Both the position numbers and the translations under genes were made by a program. From an uncultured Oxalobacteraceae bacterium (GTDB taxonomy: Bacteria > Pseudomonadota > Gammaproteobacteria > Burkholderiales > Burkholderiaceae), in contig CAMLDH010000007.1 in the NCBI GenBank assembly GCA_946478765.1, positions 1-32,420 of the forward strand: a stretch of 32,420 nt of DNA, read 5' to 3'. The notes under the pieces were generated by a model that ran no database searches, had not been told where the DNA came from, and saw only the letters and a list, made by a program, of their open reading frames with translations. Shown here piece after piece: positions 17,548 through 25,355 of this stretch; position 1 is the stretch's first letter; each line of letters begins with the position of its first letter.

Positions 17548-18117
17548 TTACTTCTTCGATGCAACTTTGACGCCGGACTTGGCAGCTGCTTGCGAAAACT
17601 GGGTAACGGCAGTGTTCAGGTTCGCTTCCATTGCGTCAACAGCTTGCTGGGTAGACTTGGTCAGTTGCTCGTAGCCTGCGCTGGCGTTGCCGATGGCAGA
17701 CTTCACGAATGCGACTGCGTTCTCGGAGCCGGCTGGTGCGTTCTTGCTGACTTCGTCAACCAACGCGACGATCTTGCGATTGGTTTCGGCGATTTGCACT
17801 TCAGCCGCTTTGGTGAATTCAGCCTGGGTGCTGGTAGCGATGCTTGCCAGATGACGGCCATAGGCGAGCGCTTTTTCTGCGTTCGGCTGTGCTTGCGCGG
17901 CGGAGAGGGCGAAAAATTCTTGTGGGTCTTTAGCCGACAGCAATTGTCTGGCTGCGACTGCGGACTCTTCCAGCGAAGCTTTGGCGACGTTCATATTCAG
18001 GTCGATAATCTTCTCGACGCTTTCAAACGCCTTGTTGGTCAGCGCGGTCAGCATCGCGACTTGAGATTCGAAATTGGCTTTGGTTGCTGCGGAAAATTGT
18101 TCAGGAATCGTAAACAT
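17548..18117 (-). CDS. phaP: phasin (PHA granule-associated protein)
   Basis: 189-residue phasin that coats polyhydroxyalkanoate granules. The N-terminus M-F-T-I-P-E-Q-F-S-A-A-T-K-A-N-F-E is characteristic of the PhaP family of beta-proteobacteria, followed by an all-helical, Ala-rich amphipathic body and a Lys-rich tail (V-A-S-K-K). ATG 18117 is chosen because AAGGAG precedes it at seven bases; the upstream open extension is not phasin-like. A consensus-like sigma-70 promoter lies about 80 bp upstream. Alongside the depolymerase at 2.2-3.5 kb, it indicates that the organism stores PHB. Confidence 0.95.
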   Translation of the reverse strand: MFTIPEQFSAATKANFESQVAMLTALTNKAFESVEKIIDLNMNVAKASLEESAVAARQLLSAKDPQEFFALSAAQAQPNAEKALAYGRHLASIATSTQAEFTKAAEVQIAETNRKIVALVDEVSKNAPAGSENAVAFVKSAIGNASAGYEQLTKSTQQAVDAMEANLNTAVTQFSQAAAKSGVKVASKK

Positions 18118-18194
18118 GGTGTTTCTCCTTGTGGGATTGAGCGTTGTGGCTGGAGGCGCAACGCTCAAATTGTTTGTGCGCTGCAACAACCTCA

Positions 18195-18222
18195 ATTTTA
18201 TGGATTAATTTATTTATGTCAA
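18195..18222 (-). promoter_or_regulatory. sigma-70 promoter of phaP
   Basis: On the minus strand TTGACA (18222-18217) and TAAAAT (18200-18195) are separated by 16 bp, close to consensus. Start of transcription would be near 18188, giving a leader of about 70 bases. That leader contains a TTGTTGC-AG-CGCACAA-like partial palindrome, a plausible operator for a PHB-responsive repressor, though I cannot confirm it. Confidence 0.72.
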
Positions 18223-18266
18223 GTATCTTTTATTGCGCCGCACCAAATATAGCTGGTTTTGTTTTA

Positions 18267-18279
18267 TTCCATAATGGAA
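18267..18279. promoter_or_regulatory. 13-bp palindrome between divergent phaP and amidohydrolase genes
   Basis: TTCCAT-A-ATGGAA is a perfect palindrome in the AT-rich region between the phaP promoter (45 bp away) and the amidohydrolase gene. It has the form of a dimeric regulator site. No regulator gene is adjacent. Confidence 0.35.
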
Positions 18280-18401
18280 AAAAGTATGGTTCAAACAGGA
18301 TTTTTCATCGGGGCTCAGTGAGTTGTTATATTAAAGGCAATCATTTTGCGTGTCCGGGTGCATGCTAAACTCGATGCATCTTTTTTCGCCGTCCCCGCAA
18401 A

Positions 18402-19331
18402 TTGAAAGCTTTTTACAGCGACCATTTCGTGTTGCCGCTACCGCCCGGCCACCGCTTTCCGATGCAAAAGTACCGGCTGATCCATGAAGGCGCACACGCC
18501 GCCGTTCCTGATTTGCAGTTTCTCGAAGCGCCTTATGCGAGTGATGGTGTGCTGGCATTAGCGCACCATCCCCGTTATATCGAACGGGTCAGCACCGGCG
18601 CGTTGTCGCTTGCGGAACAAAAGGAAATCGGATTTCCATGGACGCCGCAAATGGTCGAACGCTCGCGCCGCTCCACCGGCGCCACGATCGGTGCCGCGCG
18701 CGCCGCCATCGAGCAAGGCGTGGCCGTTAATCTGGCTGGCGGCACCCATCATGCACATGCTGATCGCGGCGAAGGATTCTGCGTGTTCAACGATGCCGCG
18801 ATTGCGGCGCGGCTGATGCAGGCCGAGCGGCGGGTAAGGCGGGTGGCGATTGTCGATCTCGACGTGCATCAAGGTAACGGTACGGCTTCGATACTGCGGC
18901 ATGACGATTCGGTATTCACGTTGTCGCTGCATGCCGAAAATAATTATCCATTCGCGAAAGAGTCCAGTGATCTCGACGTCGGGCTGCCCGATGGTGCCGC
19001 AGACGATATGTATTTATCCGCATTGCGCGACGCATTGGCAGAACTGTCCACGCGTTTCACGCCGGATTTGATCATTTATCTGGCGGGTGCCGATCCGCAT
19101 GAAGGCGACCGCCTGGGACGATTGAAACTGACGTTTGCCGGCATGGCGGCGCGTGACCGCACGGTACTCGACTATGCGGGTGAGCGAGAAATTCCGGTAG
19201 CGATTACGATGGCGGGCGGATATGGCAAGAATATTCAAGACACTGTTGCCGTCCATATCCAGACTATCGCGATTGCCGCGCAATATGCTCGCAGTGGCCG
19301 CACCGATAGCATTGCGCCTGGCGTTGTTTAA
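18402..19331 (+). CDS. histone deacetylase family protein (acetylpolyamine amidohydrolase-like)
   Basis: 309-residue zinc-dependent deacetylase of the bacterial HDAC family. Active-site segments are intact: G-G-T-H-H-A (tandem His), F-C-V-F-N-D-A-A-I, the metal-binding D-L-D-V-H-Q-G-N-G-T, the second metal Asp in G-A-D-P-H-E-G-D, and the loop A-G-G-Y-G. The start appears to be TTG 18402: it gives M-K-A-F-Y-S-D-H-F-V, the usual family beginning, and an upstream in-frame stop lies at 18366. No ATG is available before residue 20, which would cut the first strand. The Shine-Dalgarno is poor. Substrates may be acetylpolyamines, acetoin-related compounds or acetyl-lysine; sequence alone does not decide. 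Confidence 0.88.
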   Translation: MKAFYSDHFVLPLPPGHRFPMQKYRLIHEGAHAAVPDLQFLEAPYASDGVLALAHHPRYIERVSTGALSLAEQKEIGFPWTPQMVERSRRSTGATIGAARAAIEQGVAVNLAGGTHHAHADRGEGFCVFNDAAIAARLMQAERRVRRVAIVDLDVHQGNGTASILRHDDSVFTLSLHAENNYPFAKESSDLDVGLPDGAADDMYLSALRDALAELSTRFTPDLIIYLAGADPHEGDRLGRLKLTFAGMAARDRTVLDYAGEREIPVAITMAGGYGKNIQDTVAVHIQTIAIAAQYARSGRTDSIAPGVV

Positions 19332-19510
19332 CATGAAATAATGCGAGTAGAAGCAAAACGGCGCAGTAATTACAACATACAACACTTCCATCCAATCGCG
19401 TCGGCGCAAGGCCGTTTCGTGCCTGTGTATGTGGATCGCGCAACCCGCAAGTCCGGCGCGATTCCGGTAAAAATGTATTACTTCCTTCAATCCATTCTGG
19501 TGCAATCAAC

Positions 19511-20206
19511 ATGATCGAGACAATTGAACAAAAAATCGTCGATGCCGCAGTCACGTCGCGTCGTTCGATTCGTGCATTTCTGCCGACGCCGGTGGCGCGC
19601 GAAGATATAACAGCCATTCTGGAAGTCGCCGCGCGCGCACCGTCCGGCACCAACACGCAGCCATGGAAAGTCTATGTGTTGACCGGTGCGATCAAGCAGA
19701 AATTATCAACCGAAATCGTCAACGCGTATCTCGACCCGGAAGCCTCGAAGCTGCACACCGAGGAATACAATTACTATCCGCGTGAATGGGTGGCGCCTTA
19801 TATCGATCGCCGCCGCAAGGTTGGCTGGGATTTGTATGCGCTGCTGAAACTGACTCGTGAAAACAAGCAAGGCATGCAGGCGCAACATGGTCGCAATTAT
19901 GTGTTTTTCGATGCGCCGGTCGGTTTCATTTTCACCATCGATCGCGTGATGGAGCAAGGGTCATGGCTCGACTACGGCATGTTTTTGCAAAACATCATGG
20001 TCGCGGCACGCGGACGCGGTCTCGATACCTGCCCACAGGCGGCATTCACGCAATATCACAAGATCATCGGCGAGGTGCTGCAACTGCCGCCGAATGAAAC
20101 GGTGGTGTGCGGCATGTCGCTCGGTTATGCCGACTCCAGCAAAATTGAAAATACGCTGGTGACCGAGCGCGAGTCGGTGACGACTTTCGCCAAATTTCTG
20201 GCGTAA
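19511..20206 (+). CDS. nitroreductase family FMN oxidoreductase
   Basis: 231-residue FMN-dependent NAD(P)H oxidoreductase. The N-terminal S-R-R-S-I-R-A-F and A-R-A-P-S-G-T-N-T-Q-P-W-K-V motifs bind the flavin phosphate and are diagnostic. The C-terminal C-G-M-S-L-G-Y-A-D is also typical. It resembles the nitrobenzoate/nitrobenzene-type reductases of beta-proteobacteria more than the RutE-like protein at the left end. It starts 179 bp after the amidohydrolase gene; its ribosome site is weak. The natural substrate is unknown, possibly quinones or nitroaromatics. Confidence 0.87.
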   Translation: MIETIEQKIVDAAVTSRRSIRAFLPTPVAREDITAILEVAARAPSGTNTQPWKVYVLTGAIKQKLSTEIVNAYLDPEASKLHTEEYNYYPREWVAPYIDRRRKVGWDLYALLKLTRENKQGMQAQHGRNYVFFDAPVGFIFTIDRVMEQGSWLDYGMFLQNIMVAARGRGLDTCPQAAFTQYHKIIGEVLQLPPNETVVCGMSLGYADSSKIENTLVTERESVTTFAKFLA

Positions 20207-20307
20207 ACGCGGTGCCAGGGATCTTGGCCGCACGATTGTGGAAAAAATGCATGTATTTTCGATAATTTTTTTGTTCATTTCATACATTTTTTCACGTTTA
20301 TCTGATT

Positions 20308-20340
20308 GTGTTGGAAAAGTTCCGCAAAAACACTTTTTTT
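20308..20340 (+). terminator. possible weak terminator after the nitroreductase gene
   Basis: GTGTT (20308-20312) pairs with AACAC (20329-20333), with an inner GGAA/TTCC stem, followed by seven T. The stem is short and imperfect, and it lies about 100 bp past the stop codon. Confidence 0.3.
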
Positions 20341-20396
20341 ATGAATATTATTAAGTAGAAAATTGTTTAATTCCATCAGCTAACTCTCTAATTCTC

Positions 20397-20424
20397 TTGC
20401 AGATTTTCACAATTTTGCTACACT
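20397..20424 (+). promoter_or_regulatory. sigma-70 promoter of pbpG
   Basis: TTGCAG (20397-20402) and TACACT (20419-20424) are separated by 16 bp in an AT-rich region, 40 bp before the pbpG start codon. The predicted transcription start, near 20431, falls inside a 15-bp palindrome. Confidence 0.6.
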
Positions 20425-20427
20425 GCA

Positions 20428-20442
20428 AGACAATAATTGTCT
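20428..20442. promoter_or_regulatory. palindrome over the pbpG transcription start
   Basis: AGACAAT-A-ATTGTCT is a perfect 15-bp palindrome immediately after the -10 hexamer. A repressor bound here would block pbpG transcription; it would also form a short hairpin at the mRNA 5' end. Confidence 0.45.
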
Positions 20443-20463
20443 GTATGAATCAGGGAGTCGCTG

Positions 20464-21561
20464 ATGTTGAAATCCGCGCTGGGGATATTTTTTTCATTCT
20501 TGTTTGTTTTGCTTTACGTTCCCACGGCGTTGGCTGAGGATGCGTCGGCAACTGCTGCCTCAAAGAAATCGACTCCGAAGAACGCCATCGTTGGGAAAAA
20601 ACGCAAAACCAAGGGGAGTGGCAATCGCGTTAATGCATCCCTCGATTCGCACGAAAGGCTGGTCAAGCGCGTAGTGCGCGTGCATGGTCGGCGTAAAGTC
20701 ATTTATCAGCGTGTCGCATTTGCACCGGTTATTCCAGCGGTGCCTCCGGTATTGAGTGCCGGCGATCTGGCCGGTCTGAATGCGACGCGCGATCCGCTGG
20801 ACTTGAAATCGAGCGTTGCCTTCGTATTGGATCAAACCAATTCGGAAGTGCTGTTCGAAAAAAATTCCAATGTAGCGCTGCCGATTGCTTCAATCACAAA
20901 ATTGATGACCGGCCTGGTTGTTGTCGAAGCGAACCAGAATATGGATGAAGTGCTGGAAGTGACTGACGACGATATTGATCGTGAAAAGAACAGCTCTTCC
21001 CGTTTGCGCGTCGGGGCAAAATTAACCCGCTCCAACATGTTGCACATTGCTTTGATGAGTTCGGAAAACCGCGCCGCGTCCGCGTTGGGGCGCAATTATC
21101 CGGGCGGATTGCCGGCCTTTGTTAGCGCGATGAATGCCAAAGCCAAGATGTTGGGCATGAACGATACGCACTACGTCGACTCGACCGGCTTGTCCAGCCG
21201 TAACGTCGCCAGTGCACGCGATCTGGCGAAACTGGTCGTGGCAGCCCATGAGCGCCCGATACTTTGCCAGTATTCGACCGATCCGAAGTATGTGGTCGAC
21301 ACCGGCGGCCACGCAGTGCAATACGCGAATTCGAATCACCTGGTCGCCAATCCGACTTGGGAGATTGGTTTGCAAAAGACCGGTTATATTTCCGAAGCCG
21401 GACGTTGCCTGGTCATGCAGGCAAAGATCGAAGGGCGTCCGGTTGTGATGGTATTCCTCGATTCCAAGGGCAAACAATCGCGCCTGGCAGACGCAGGACG
21501 TATCCGCAAATGGCTGGAAGCAATCAAGCCGCAAAAATTGACGCAAGCCACGCAAAGCTGA
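20464..21561 (+). CDS. pbpG: D-alanyl-D-alanine endopeptidase (penicillin-binding protein 7)
   Basis: 365-residue serine D,D-peptidase that cuts peptidoglycan cross-links in the periplasm. The signal peptide covers residues 1-24 (ends A-L-A). A basic, Ser/Lys-rich linker of about 90 residues follows. The penicilloyl-serine motifs are S143-I-T-K146, S200-E-N202 and K305-T-G, all intact and properly spaced. GGGAG is the ribosome site. It is monocistronic, with a promoter and palindrome upstream and a strong terminator downstream. The basic linker makes it slightly longer than the E. coli homologue. Confidence 0.93.
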   Translation: MLKSALGIFFSFLFVLLYVPTALAEDASATAASKKSTPKNAIVGKKRKTKGSGNRVNASLDSHERLVKRVVRVHGRRKVIYQRVAFAPVIPAVPPVLSAGDLAGLNATRDPLDLKSSVAFVLDQTNSEVLFEKNSNVALPIASITKLMTGLVVVEANQNMDEVLEVTDDDIDREKNSSSRLRVGAKLTRSNMLHIALMSSENRAASALGRNYPGGLPAFVSAMNAKAKMLGMNDTHYVDSTGLSSRNVASARDLAKLVVAAHERPILCQYSTDPKYVVDTGGHAVQYANSNHLVANPTWEIGLQKTGYISEAGRCLVMQAKIEGRPVVMVFLDSKGKQSRLADAGRIRKWLEAIKPQKLTQATQS

Positions 21562-21585
21562 CTGTTTACAAGCAAGAAATACAAG

Positions 21586-21623
21586 CAATAAAAAAGGCGA
21601 ACTTCGGTTCGCCTTTTTTATTG
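21586..21623. terminator. bidirectional terminator with TTCG loop
   Basis: A 17-bp perfect stem (21586-21602 with 21607-21623) closes on a C-TTCG-G tetraloop, an exceptionally stable RNA fold. A-run and T-run flanks make it work in both directions, ending pbpG (+) and the iclR-family gene (-). Confidence 0.95.
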
Positions 21624-21643
21624 TCTGCCGTGCTACTGAACGC

Positions 21644-22435
21644 TCAGGTCGCCGAGGTTTGCGGCACATAGCCCAGCACTTCCGAAATCTGGTGCGCAGT
21701 ACTGACCAGATCTTCCAGCCACTCATCTTGCAGGCGATCGGCCGGCGCGGATATCGACAGGCCGGCAATCAGCTTGCCGGAGTCGTCATGGATGCCCGCC
21801 GCCATGCAGCGCACGCCGAGTTCCAGCTCTTCATTGTCGCGCGCATAGCCGCGTGCTCGCACCAGGCTAAGATCCCGCTCCAGCTTGCCGAGATCGGTGA
21901 TCGAATTCTTGTTGTGACCGGCCAGGCCGGTACGCGTCGCATACGCGCGTACGGCCTTGGGGTCGTCCACCGACAGAAACAGCTTGCCGGTCGATGTCAG
22001 ATGCAAGGGGGCGCGGCCGCCGATCGCGCGCACCACTTGCATGCCGGAACGTTCTGAAAAGGAGCGGTCAATGTAGACGATCTCGTCGCCTTGACGCACC
22101 GACAGATTGATTGTTTGATGGGTCTTGCGGTGCAGTGCGCGCATGAAATCCAGCGCGGCTTCACGTACGTTCAGGCGGCTTTTGACGATATTGCCCAACT
22201 CCAGCAGGCGCATGCCCAAACGATAAGAACCCGCTTCCGCGCGGTCGACGAAGCGTTTGATGACCATGTCGTTCAAGATGCGATGCGCAGTCGACGGATG
22301 CAAACCGGTCACGGCCGACAATTCTTTCAGGCTGACCGGGTCCGGATAATGGGCGAGTGCGTCCAACAGCGATACCATGCGTTCGATGACTTGAATCGAG
22401 GTTTTTTCGGTTGTTATGGAAAGTTCAGGTTTCAT
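21644..22435 (-). CDS. IclR-family transcriptional regulator
   Basis: 263-residue regulator. The winged helix-turn-helix is in the N-terminal 80 residues (I-Q-V-I-E-R-M-V-S-L-L-D-A-L, then L-K-E-L-S-A-V-T-G-L-H-P-S-T-A-H-R-I-L). The effector-binding IclR domain carries G-R-A-P-L-H-L-T-S-T-G-K-L-F-L and G-V-R-C-M-A-A-G-I. The start at ATG 22435 gives the normal length; the 65 codons upstream are intergenic. It is divergent from lutA, so control of the lut genes and of itself is likely, although lut operons elsewhere are more often governed by GntR-type LutR. The effector might be a 2-hydroxyacid. Confidence 0.92.
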   Translation of the reverse strand: MKPELSITTEKTSIQVIERMVSLLDALAHYPDPVSLKELSAVTGLHPSTAHRILNDMVIKRFVDRAEAGSYRLGMRLLELGNIVKSRLNVREAALDFMRALHRKTHQTINLSVRQGDEIVYIDRSFSERSGMQVVRAIGGRAPLHLTSTGKLFLSVDDPKAVRAYATRTGLAGHNKNSITDLGKLERDLSLVRARGYARDNEELELGVRCMAAGIHDDSGKLIAGLSISAPADRLQDEWLEDLVSTAHQISEVLGYVPQTSAT

Positions 22436-22479
22436 ATTGTGGTTGGTGCATTGCAATATCTCATTTATACCACAATGTG
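22433..22479. promoter_or_regulatory. candidate operator for the IclR-family regulator
   Basis: Inverted repeat with arms 22433-22443 and 22469-22479 (core ATTGTGGT and ACCACAAT, 10 of 11 positions pairing), separated by 25 bp. The spacer contains the palindrome ATTGCAAT (22450-22457). The left arm covers the regulator's own start codon, fitting autoregulation. Confidence 0.45.
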
Positions 22480-22542
22480 AAAAAATCAAAAAGATGCGCG
22501 AAAAGATTTGACGGAATTGCGCAAATGATTTCATCCATCCAC

Positions 22543-22566
22543 ATTCTGCGCCGTAATTCTGCGCCG
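22543..22566 (+). repeat. tandem direct repeat before lutA
   Basis: ATTCTGCGCCG occurs twice with a 13-bp period (22543-22553 and 22556-22566), ending 6 bp before a CATAAT hexamer (22573-22578) that could be the lutA -10. No good -35 is present, so activator dependence through this repeat is possible. Confidence 0.4.
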
Positions 22567-22607
22567 GCGCGCCATAATGGGGCCTGCATAAACATATTGG
22601 AGACACC

Positions 22608-23345
22608 ATGCGCGTCGGACTGTTCGTCACTTGCCTGATCGATATGATACGGCCGGAAATTGGTTTTTCCGCTCTGAAATTGCTCGAGGCGGCCGGCTAC
22701 GAAGTCATGGTGCCCGCGTCCCAGACCTGTTGCGGACAACCCGCGTACAGTGCCGGCAACCGCAAGGCGGCGCGCGATCTGGCGGAAAAATTCGTCAACG
22801 AGTTTGAATATTTCGACTATGTCGTGATCCCGTCCGGCTCCTGCGGCGGCACTATCAAGACGCATTACTGCGACCTGTTTGCCGACGATCCGGACTTGCG
22901 GGCACGCATGGAACGCTTGGCATCGCGCGTGTATGAACTGACCGACTTCTTGCACAACGTTGCGAAAATCGACAAGCTGCCGGCGCGCGAACCGGGCGCG
23001 TTCAGCGGCAGCATCACGTACCACGATTCATGCAGCGGCTTGCGCGAACTGGGCGTGCAGGCGCAACCGCGCGCATTGCTGGAAAAGGTCGTGGACGTGC
23101 AATTGACCGAGATGAAAGACAGCCGTGTCTGTTGCGGTTTCGGTGGTTCGTTCTCGCTCAAGTATGGCGATATCTCCAGCGCCATTGTCGATGAAAAATG
23201 CGCGAACATTCACGGCAGCGGCGCCGACGCGGTGGTGCTCGGTGACTTGGGCTGCATGCTCAATATCGAAGGACGCCTGCGTCGTACCGGCGACGATAAA
23301 ACACGCGTGTTGCATGTGGCGCAGGTTCTGGCAGGAGACGCATGA
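22608..23345 (+). CDS. lutA: LutA-type iron-sulfur oxidoreductase subunit
   Basis: 245-residue protein with two cysteine-rich CCG domains that bind an iron-sulfur cofactor. The first half has T-C-C-G-Q-P-A-Y and S-G-S-C-G-G-T; the second half has Y-H-D-S-C-S-G-L-R-E-L-G and R-V-C-C-G-F-G-G-S-F. It is the A subunit of the LutABC (YkgEFG) L-lactate oxidation complex. GGAG lies before the ATG. Its stop overlaps the lutB start (ATGA), so the subunits are translationally coupled. An IclR-family gene is divergent and probably regulatory. Confidence 0.94.
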   Translation: MRVGLFVTCLIDMIRPEIGFSALKLLEAAGYEVMVPASQTCCGQPAYSAGNRKAARDLAEKFVNEFEYFDYVVIPSGSCGGTIKTHYCDLFADDPDLRARMERLASRVYELTDFLHNVAKIDKLPAREPGAFSGSITYHDSCSGLRELGVQAQPRALLEKVVDVQLTEMKDSRVCCGFGGSFSLKYGDISSAIVDEKCANIHGSGADAVVLGDLGCMLNIEGRLRRTGDDKTRVLHVAQVLAGDA

Positions 23346-24751
23346 TGCAAGTTCAATCGATGCACTTCAAGCAACGCGCCGGACAAAAGCTCGCCGACCA
23401 GCGCCTGCAGCAGAACCTGAAAAAGCTGTCGACCAAGTTCGTCAGCGGTCGCGCGTCCGCGATTCTGGAACTGGATGATTTCGAGGGCACTCGCAACGCG
23501 GCGAAAGAACGTCGCATGCGCGCGATCGACAATCTGGACGTGTGGCTCGACACTTTCGAGAAGGAAGCCACGCGGCGCGGCGCGACCGTGTTGTATGCGG
23601 AAAGCGCGGAAGACGCGTCGCGCCTGGTGGTCGAGATTGCGAAAAAGCACGACGTCAAGAAAGCCATCAAATCGAAATCGATGGTATCGGAAGAAATGGC
23701 GCTGAACCAGGCGCTGGAAGCAGCAGGCATTCAAGCGGTCGAAACCGATCTCGGCGAATACATCCTGCAGATCAACGGCAATGAAGCGCCGTCGCATATC
23801 ATCGCGCCCGTGGTGCACAAGGACAAGGAAGAAATTGCCGACTTGTTTGCCCGCGTGCACAAGCGGCCGCGCCTGACCGACATCCCGGCGATGACGCGTG
23901 AAGCGCGCGAAATGCTGCGTCCGCAATTTCTGTCGGCCGACATGGGCATCACCGGCGGCAATTTCGTGATTGCCGAAACCGGATCGGTGGCGCTCGTCAC
24001 CAACGAAGGCAACGAAGGCATGTGCACGATCCTGCCGCCGAAAGTGCATGTAGTCGTGACCGGAATCGAAAAAGTATTGCCGACGCTGGAAGATCTCGCG
24101 ACGGTGATGCGCCTGCTGCCGCGCTCGGCCACCGGGCAATCGATCTCGAATTATTTTTCACTGCTGACCGGACCGCGTGCAGCAGACGAGCAGGATGGTC
24201 CGGAGCACATGTATTTCGTGCTGGTCGACGGTGGCCGCAGCGGTCTGGTCGGCACTGAATTCCAGGAAATGCTGCGCTGTATCCGCTGCGGTGCATGCAT
24301 GAACCATTGCCCGGTGTATCAGAAAATCGGCGGCCACAGCTACGGCTGGGTGTATCCGGGCCCGATGGGCAGCGTATTGACGCCGTCGTATGCCGGCATT
24401 GAAAACGCGCTCGATCTGCCGCAGGCATCGACCTTGTGCGGCGAGTGCCACGTGGTGTGCCCCGTTAAAATCCCGCTGCCGGACTTGCTGCGCAAATTGC
24501 GCGAGAAACAGTACGAAGGGCAAATGCGCCCGGCGGCCGAATATGTCGGGTTTGCGGTATGGGCCTATTTTGCGAAGCGGCCGACGCTGTACAGGCTGGC
24601 GATCCGGATCGGTGTGCACATCATGAAATGGATGGGCGGCAGCAAGAAATCGATTTCGAGGCTTCCGTTTGTCGGCGGATGGACTGATAATCGCGAAATG
24701 CCGGCGCCTTCCGGCAAAACCTTCCATGAACTTTACAAGCAGCGAAGATAA
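23342..24751 (+). CDS. lutB: LutB-type iron-sulfur protein
   Basis: 469-residue B subunit of the LutABC lactate oxidation complex. An N-terminal LUD domain (about residues 70-290, with the conserved F-V-I-A-E-T-G-S-V-A-L-V-T-N-E-G-N) precedes two [4Fe-4S] motifs, C-I-R-C-G-A-C-M-N-H-C-P-V-Y near residue 312 and C-G-E-C-H-V-V-C-P-V near 365. The C-terminal region of about 90 residues fits the usual length. It overlaps lutA by four bases. lutC, normally adjacent, is instead at 5.3 kb in this window. dgkA follows after 8 bp. Confidence 0.95.
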   Translation: MMQVQSMHFKQRAGQKLADQRLQQNLKKLSTKFVSGRASAILELDDFEGTRNAAKERRMRAIDNLDVWLDTFEKEATRRGATVLYAESAEDASRLVVEIAKKHDVKKAIKSKSMVSEEMALNQALEAAGIQAVETDLGEYILQINGNEAPSHIIAPVVHKDKEEIADLFARVHKRPRLTDIPAMTREAREMLRPQFLSADMGITGGNFVIAETGSVALVTNEGNEGMCTILPPKVHVVVTGIEKVLPTLEDLATVMRLLPRSATGQSISNYFSLLTGPRAADEQDGPEHMYFVLVDGGRSGLVGTEFQEMLRCIRCGACMNHCPVYQKIGGHSYGWVYPGPMGSVLTPSYAGIENALDLPQASTLCGECHVVCPVKIPLPDLLRKLREKQYEGQMRPAAEYVGFAVWAYFAKRPTLYRLAIRIGVHIMKWMGGSKKSISRLPFVGGWTDNREMPAPSGKTFHELYKQRR

Positions 24752-24759
24752 ATTCCAGC

Positions 24760-25158
24760 ATGATGGATGACGAGCAACCGGTCAGTGAGTTCAAAAGCAA
24801 AAGCGGCGTAAAAAGGATCTTCGCCGCTTTTTTCTATTCCATCGATGGCCTCAAAGCGGCGTGGAAGAATGAGCATGCGTTCCGTCAAGAGGTGGTGCTG
24901 GCCGTTCCGGCCGTCATCGTCGCGTTGCTGTTGCCGGTGTCCGCACTGGAAAAACTCATGCTGATCAGCGTCGTTGTCATGGTGCTGATCGTCGAGCTCG
25001 TCAATTCCGCGATCGAAGCGATTGTCGATCGCGTGTCGCTGGAGCGTCATCCCTTATCGAAAAACGCCAAGGATTTCGGCAGCGCGGCAGTGCTGCTGAC
25101 CTTGTTGCTGGCGATCGCCACCTGGGGCGTGATCGTGTTGCCGCTCTTCCTGCGTTGA
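24760..25158 (+). CDS. dgkA: diacylglycerol kinase
   Basis: 132-residue small integral-membrane diacylglycerol kinase that recycles diacylglycerol to phosphatidic acid. Three transmembrane helices follow an amphipathic N-terminus. The conserved K-A-A-W-K-N-E-H-A-F-R-Q-E and the signature E-L-V-N-S-A-I-E-A-I-V-D-R are complete, as is K-D-F-G-S-A-A-V near the third helix. It begins 8 bp after lutB and is probably co-transcribed, though the functional link is not obvious. The N-terminal tail (M-M-D-D-E-Q-P-V) is a little longer than in E. coli. Confidence 0.95.
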   Translation: MMDDEQPVSEFKSKSGVKRIFAAFFYSIDGLKAAWKNEHAFRQEVVLAVPAVIVALLLPVSALEKLMLISVVVMVLIVELVNSAIEAIVDRVSLERHPLSKNAKDFGSAAVLLTLLLAIATWGVIVLPLFLR

Positions 25159-25355
25159 GCACAGACAAACTCCTCCCAAGGCGTCAGCTAACCATGAGAT
25201 TCCTCGTGATCTGCTCGTCGCCGGGAAAATATCGGAACCAACTTGGGGGAAGGTGGCTGCGCGTATGGAGTAGGCCCTGGAAGCCGTTACCCAATTAGAA
25301 CGTATTAACACGGATGCCACCTACTTCAACATGCATCTGCTTCATTCTGCCGTCG

